Origin: Streptomyces sp. NBC_01478
GTDB taxonomy: Bacteria > Actinomycetota > Actinomycetes > Streptomycetales > Streptomycetaceae
NCBI RefSeq assembly: GCF_036227225.1
Contig: NZ_CP109444.1
Span: 8,785,501-8,849,500 of the forward strand
DNA length: 64,000 nucleotides
Direction of reading: 5' to 3'
Shown: piece after piece, positions 62,743 through 64,000 of the stretch
How positions within the stretch are numbered: the first letter of the stretch is position 1
How the letters are laid out: the number at the start of each line of letters is the position of its first letter
Position numbers and translations under genes: made by a program
Notes under the pieces: generated by a model
Told to the model about the DNA's origin: nothing
What the model saw: only the letters and a program-made list of their open reading frames with translations
Database searches by the model: none

Positions 62743-64000
62743 GCCCCACCGGTTGGCTCGTTCTGGGTCTGGCCCTGATCCTGGTGGCCGGTCTGCCGTA
62801 CTGGCTGCCCAGGACCGTGATCGCGCTGCGGGTGCGGATCTTCGCCCGGGTGGGCGGCGAGGAAGGGGTCCGGGCTCCGGGCAAGGAGGTGCCCGCCGAG
62901 GAGTTCAAGAAGGTGTACGGGCATCCGGCGGCCAACGGCCGCAGCCGGGGCGCCGCGCTCTCCGACCTGTTCTGGTACTGGCTGTCGCCGGGCCCCGAGG
63001 TGCACCAGGAGCACCTGGAGCCAGGACCGCGCTACGACGACGTGGCCCGGACCACCCGGCAGATCCTCGCCGGGCTGTCCCGTGAGCGCTGGACGGAGCT
63101 GGTCGGCCGCTGCACCCGCCGGGTGCTCGCCGAACTCGACGGCCACGCGCGCGTGCACCGGGTCAGACTGCGCGATCTGATGATGCCCGTCTGGGCCGAG
63201 GTCTACTACGAGGTGGTCTTCCGCGCACCCTGCCCACGGCACGTCCGGGACCTGATCACCGCGAACGCGGACGACGTGGTCAGCGCCCTGAAGTGCACCG
63301 GCCTGCGCCACATGGACCGCCGGGCCCGCCTCACCGCCCACCTGCGGGACCGGCTCGCGCACGACCCGCCCCCCGGCCCGCTGCCGGCCACACTCACCCC
63401 GCGAGAGCAGGCGTACTACCTCCAGGGCACGTTCTTCAACACCGCGGTCGTGCAGATGTCGGAGGCGATGGCCCATCTACTGCTGGCCCTCGCCACACAC
63501 CGGCCGGTGCAGGACCGTCTGGCGTCCGGAGCGGAGGACCCGGACTTCCTGGACCGGGTGATCGACGAGACAATGCAGCACTTCCCGCTCTTCGGAGTGG
63601 CCCACCGGATCACCTCGGGGGAGATCCCGCTGGACGGGCGCGACCCCATCCCGGCCGGTTCGGTCCTGCTGTTCAACTACCCCGAGTACCAGAGGTCCGG
63701 AGGCGACCCGTTCGACCCGGACCGGTGGCTGGACCCGGACACCAGGCCCTCGGCCTTCATCCCGTTCGGGGTGACCGCCAACCGTCCCTGCCCGGCGCGC
63801 GGTTTCGCCGTCCTCACCATGCGGGTCGCGGCGGAGGAAGTCCTGCGCCGCTTCCGGCTCGACTCCTCGGCGGAACACACCCGTTCGCTGCCCAGCCGCG
63901 GTCCCTGCCTGCTGGTCCCGCGCACCGGGGCCGGGGTCCGCAGCCGAACCCGGCTCACGGTGATGCGCTTCGCCGACCGGTGGGAGGGCGTGTGGCGCAG
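62739..64000 (+). CDS. Membrane-anchored P450-like protein without ExxR Arg (partial)
   Basis: The gene starts at GTG 62739 (GTGA overlap) and runs off the right edge; 420 residues are visible. An N-terminal helix (WLVLGLALILVAGLPYW) anchors it in the membrane. The heme-binding loop is FIPFGVTANRPCPARGFAV with Cys351, one residue longer than the usual FGxGxRxC. The K helix has ETMQHFPLFGVAHR (E277-Q280), so the ExxR arginine is replaced by Gln. The I helix has FFNTAVVQ. It is probably a divergent P450, or one that has lost monooxygenase activity. Confidence 0.7.
   Translation, partial: MSPTGWLVLGLALILVAGLPYWLPRTVIALRVRIFARVGGEEGVRAPGKEVPAEEFKKVYGHPAANGRSRGAALSDLFWYWLSPGPEVHQEHLEPGPRYDDVARTTRQILAGLSRERWTELVGRCTRRVLAELDGHARVHRVRLRDLMMPVWAEVYYEVVFRAPCPRHVRDLITANADDVVSALKCTGLRHMDRRARLTAHLRDRLAHDPPPGPLPATLTPREQAYYLQGTFFNTAVVQMSEAMAHLLLALATHRPVQDRLASGAEDPDFLDRVIDETMQHFPLFGVAHRITSGEIPLDGRDPIPAGSVLLFNYPEYQRSGGDPFDPDRWLDPDTRPSAFIPFGVTANRPCPARGFAVLTMRVAAEEVLRRFRLDSSAEHTRSLPSRGPCLLVPRTGAGVRSRTRLTVMRFADRWEGVWR

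Noticed and set aside
1..64000. tRNA genes, insertion sequences, integrases
   Set aside because: No tRNA-like cloverleaf, transposase or integrase motif was recognised by eye; small RNAs cannot be excluded.

Overview
The window is high-GC actinobacterial DNA with GTG/TTG starts, coupled GTGA/ATGA gene overlaps and Tat or lipobox exported solute-binding proteins. The gene content and, as I remember it, the gene order match the right arm of a Streptomyces chromosome (the SCO6005-SCO6045 stretch of S. coelicolor: ngcEFG, rok7B7, xylFGH, dxs, amino-acid permease, a fatty-acid oxidation pair, hemE, hemG, hemQ, a DUF692 protein). No tRNA, rRNA, insertion sequence, integrase or CRISPR array was seen.

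Region 1 (1-9.4 kb) handles sugars. It holds the start of a secreted GH92-like glycosidase on the minus strand, the ngcEFG importer for N-acetylglucosamine/chitobiose, the ROK regulator rok7B7 and the xylFGH xylose importer. Several operator-like palindromes and a DasR-type site lie in the promoters. Region 2 (9.5-17 kb) has dxs (isoprenoid precursors), a cationic amino-acid permease, a NYN/PIN-like protein and two adjacent propeller-like paralogues. Region 3 (16-26.4 kb) looks like a cell-surface module: an LCP-family wall-polymer ligase, a 1319-residue GT2/CDP-glycerol transferase fusion, an exported EEP-fold enzyme, two Asp2/XcbB-like hydrolase-fold proteins carrying Ig-like repeats, a Tat-exported tail-fibre-like protein and a 47-residue coiled-coil protein.

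Region 4 (26.4-49.6 kb) is mostly housekeeping: a beta-oxidation multienzyme and thiolase behind an operator-like palindrome, a LacI regulator, an RNase D-like protein, an orphan response regulator, DUF3000, hemE, a rhomboid protease, a CoA-disulfide-reductase-like enzyme, a DUF4349 lipoprotein, the coproporphyrin-route heme genes hemG (cgoX) and hemQ, a secreted tripeptidyl aminopeptidase, and a DUF692 (MNIO) enzyme with a fused C-terminal domain, flanked by two DUF4142 paralogues.

Region 5 (49.7-64 kb) looks accessory. The first part is an eight-gene, largely coupled cassette: a THI5/NMT1-type ABC importer, a RutA-like flavin oxygenase, a RutB-like cysteine hydrolase, an NtaA/SnaA-type monooxygenase, an MFS transporter and a flavin reductase. 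It looks like an uptake-plus-oxidative-ring-opening pathway for an unidentified heterocycle. After an MpaB-like oxygenase and a divergent ICMT-type methyltransferase comes a second accessory operon. It has a good promoter, a perfect palindrome, a 32-codon ORF with a strong ribosome-binding site, an FAD monooxygenase-like protein, an alpha-hydroxy-acid oxidase and a membrane-anchored P450-like protein that lacks the ExxR arginine. This operon runs off the end of the window. Three copies of a ~75-bp dispersed repeat (31.1, 41.4 and 51.5 kb) lie between genes.
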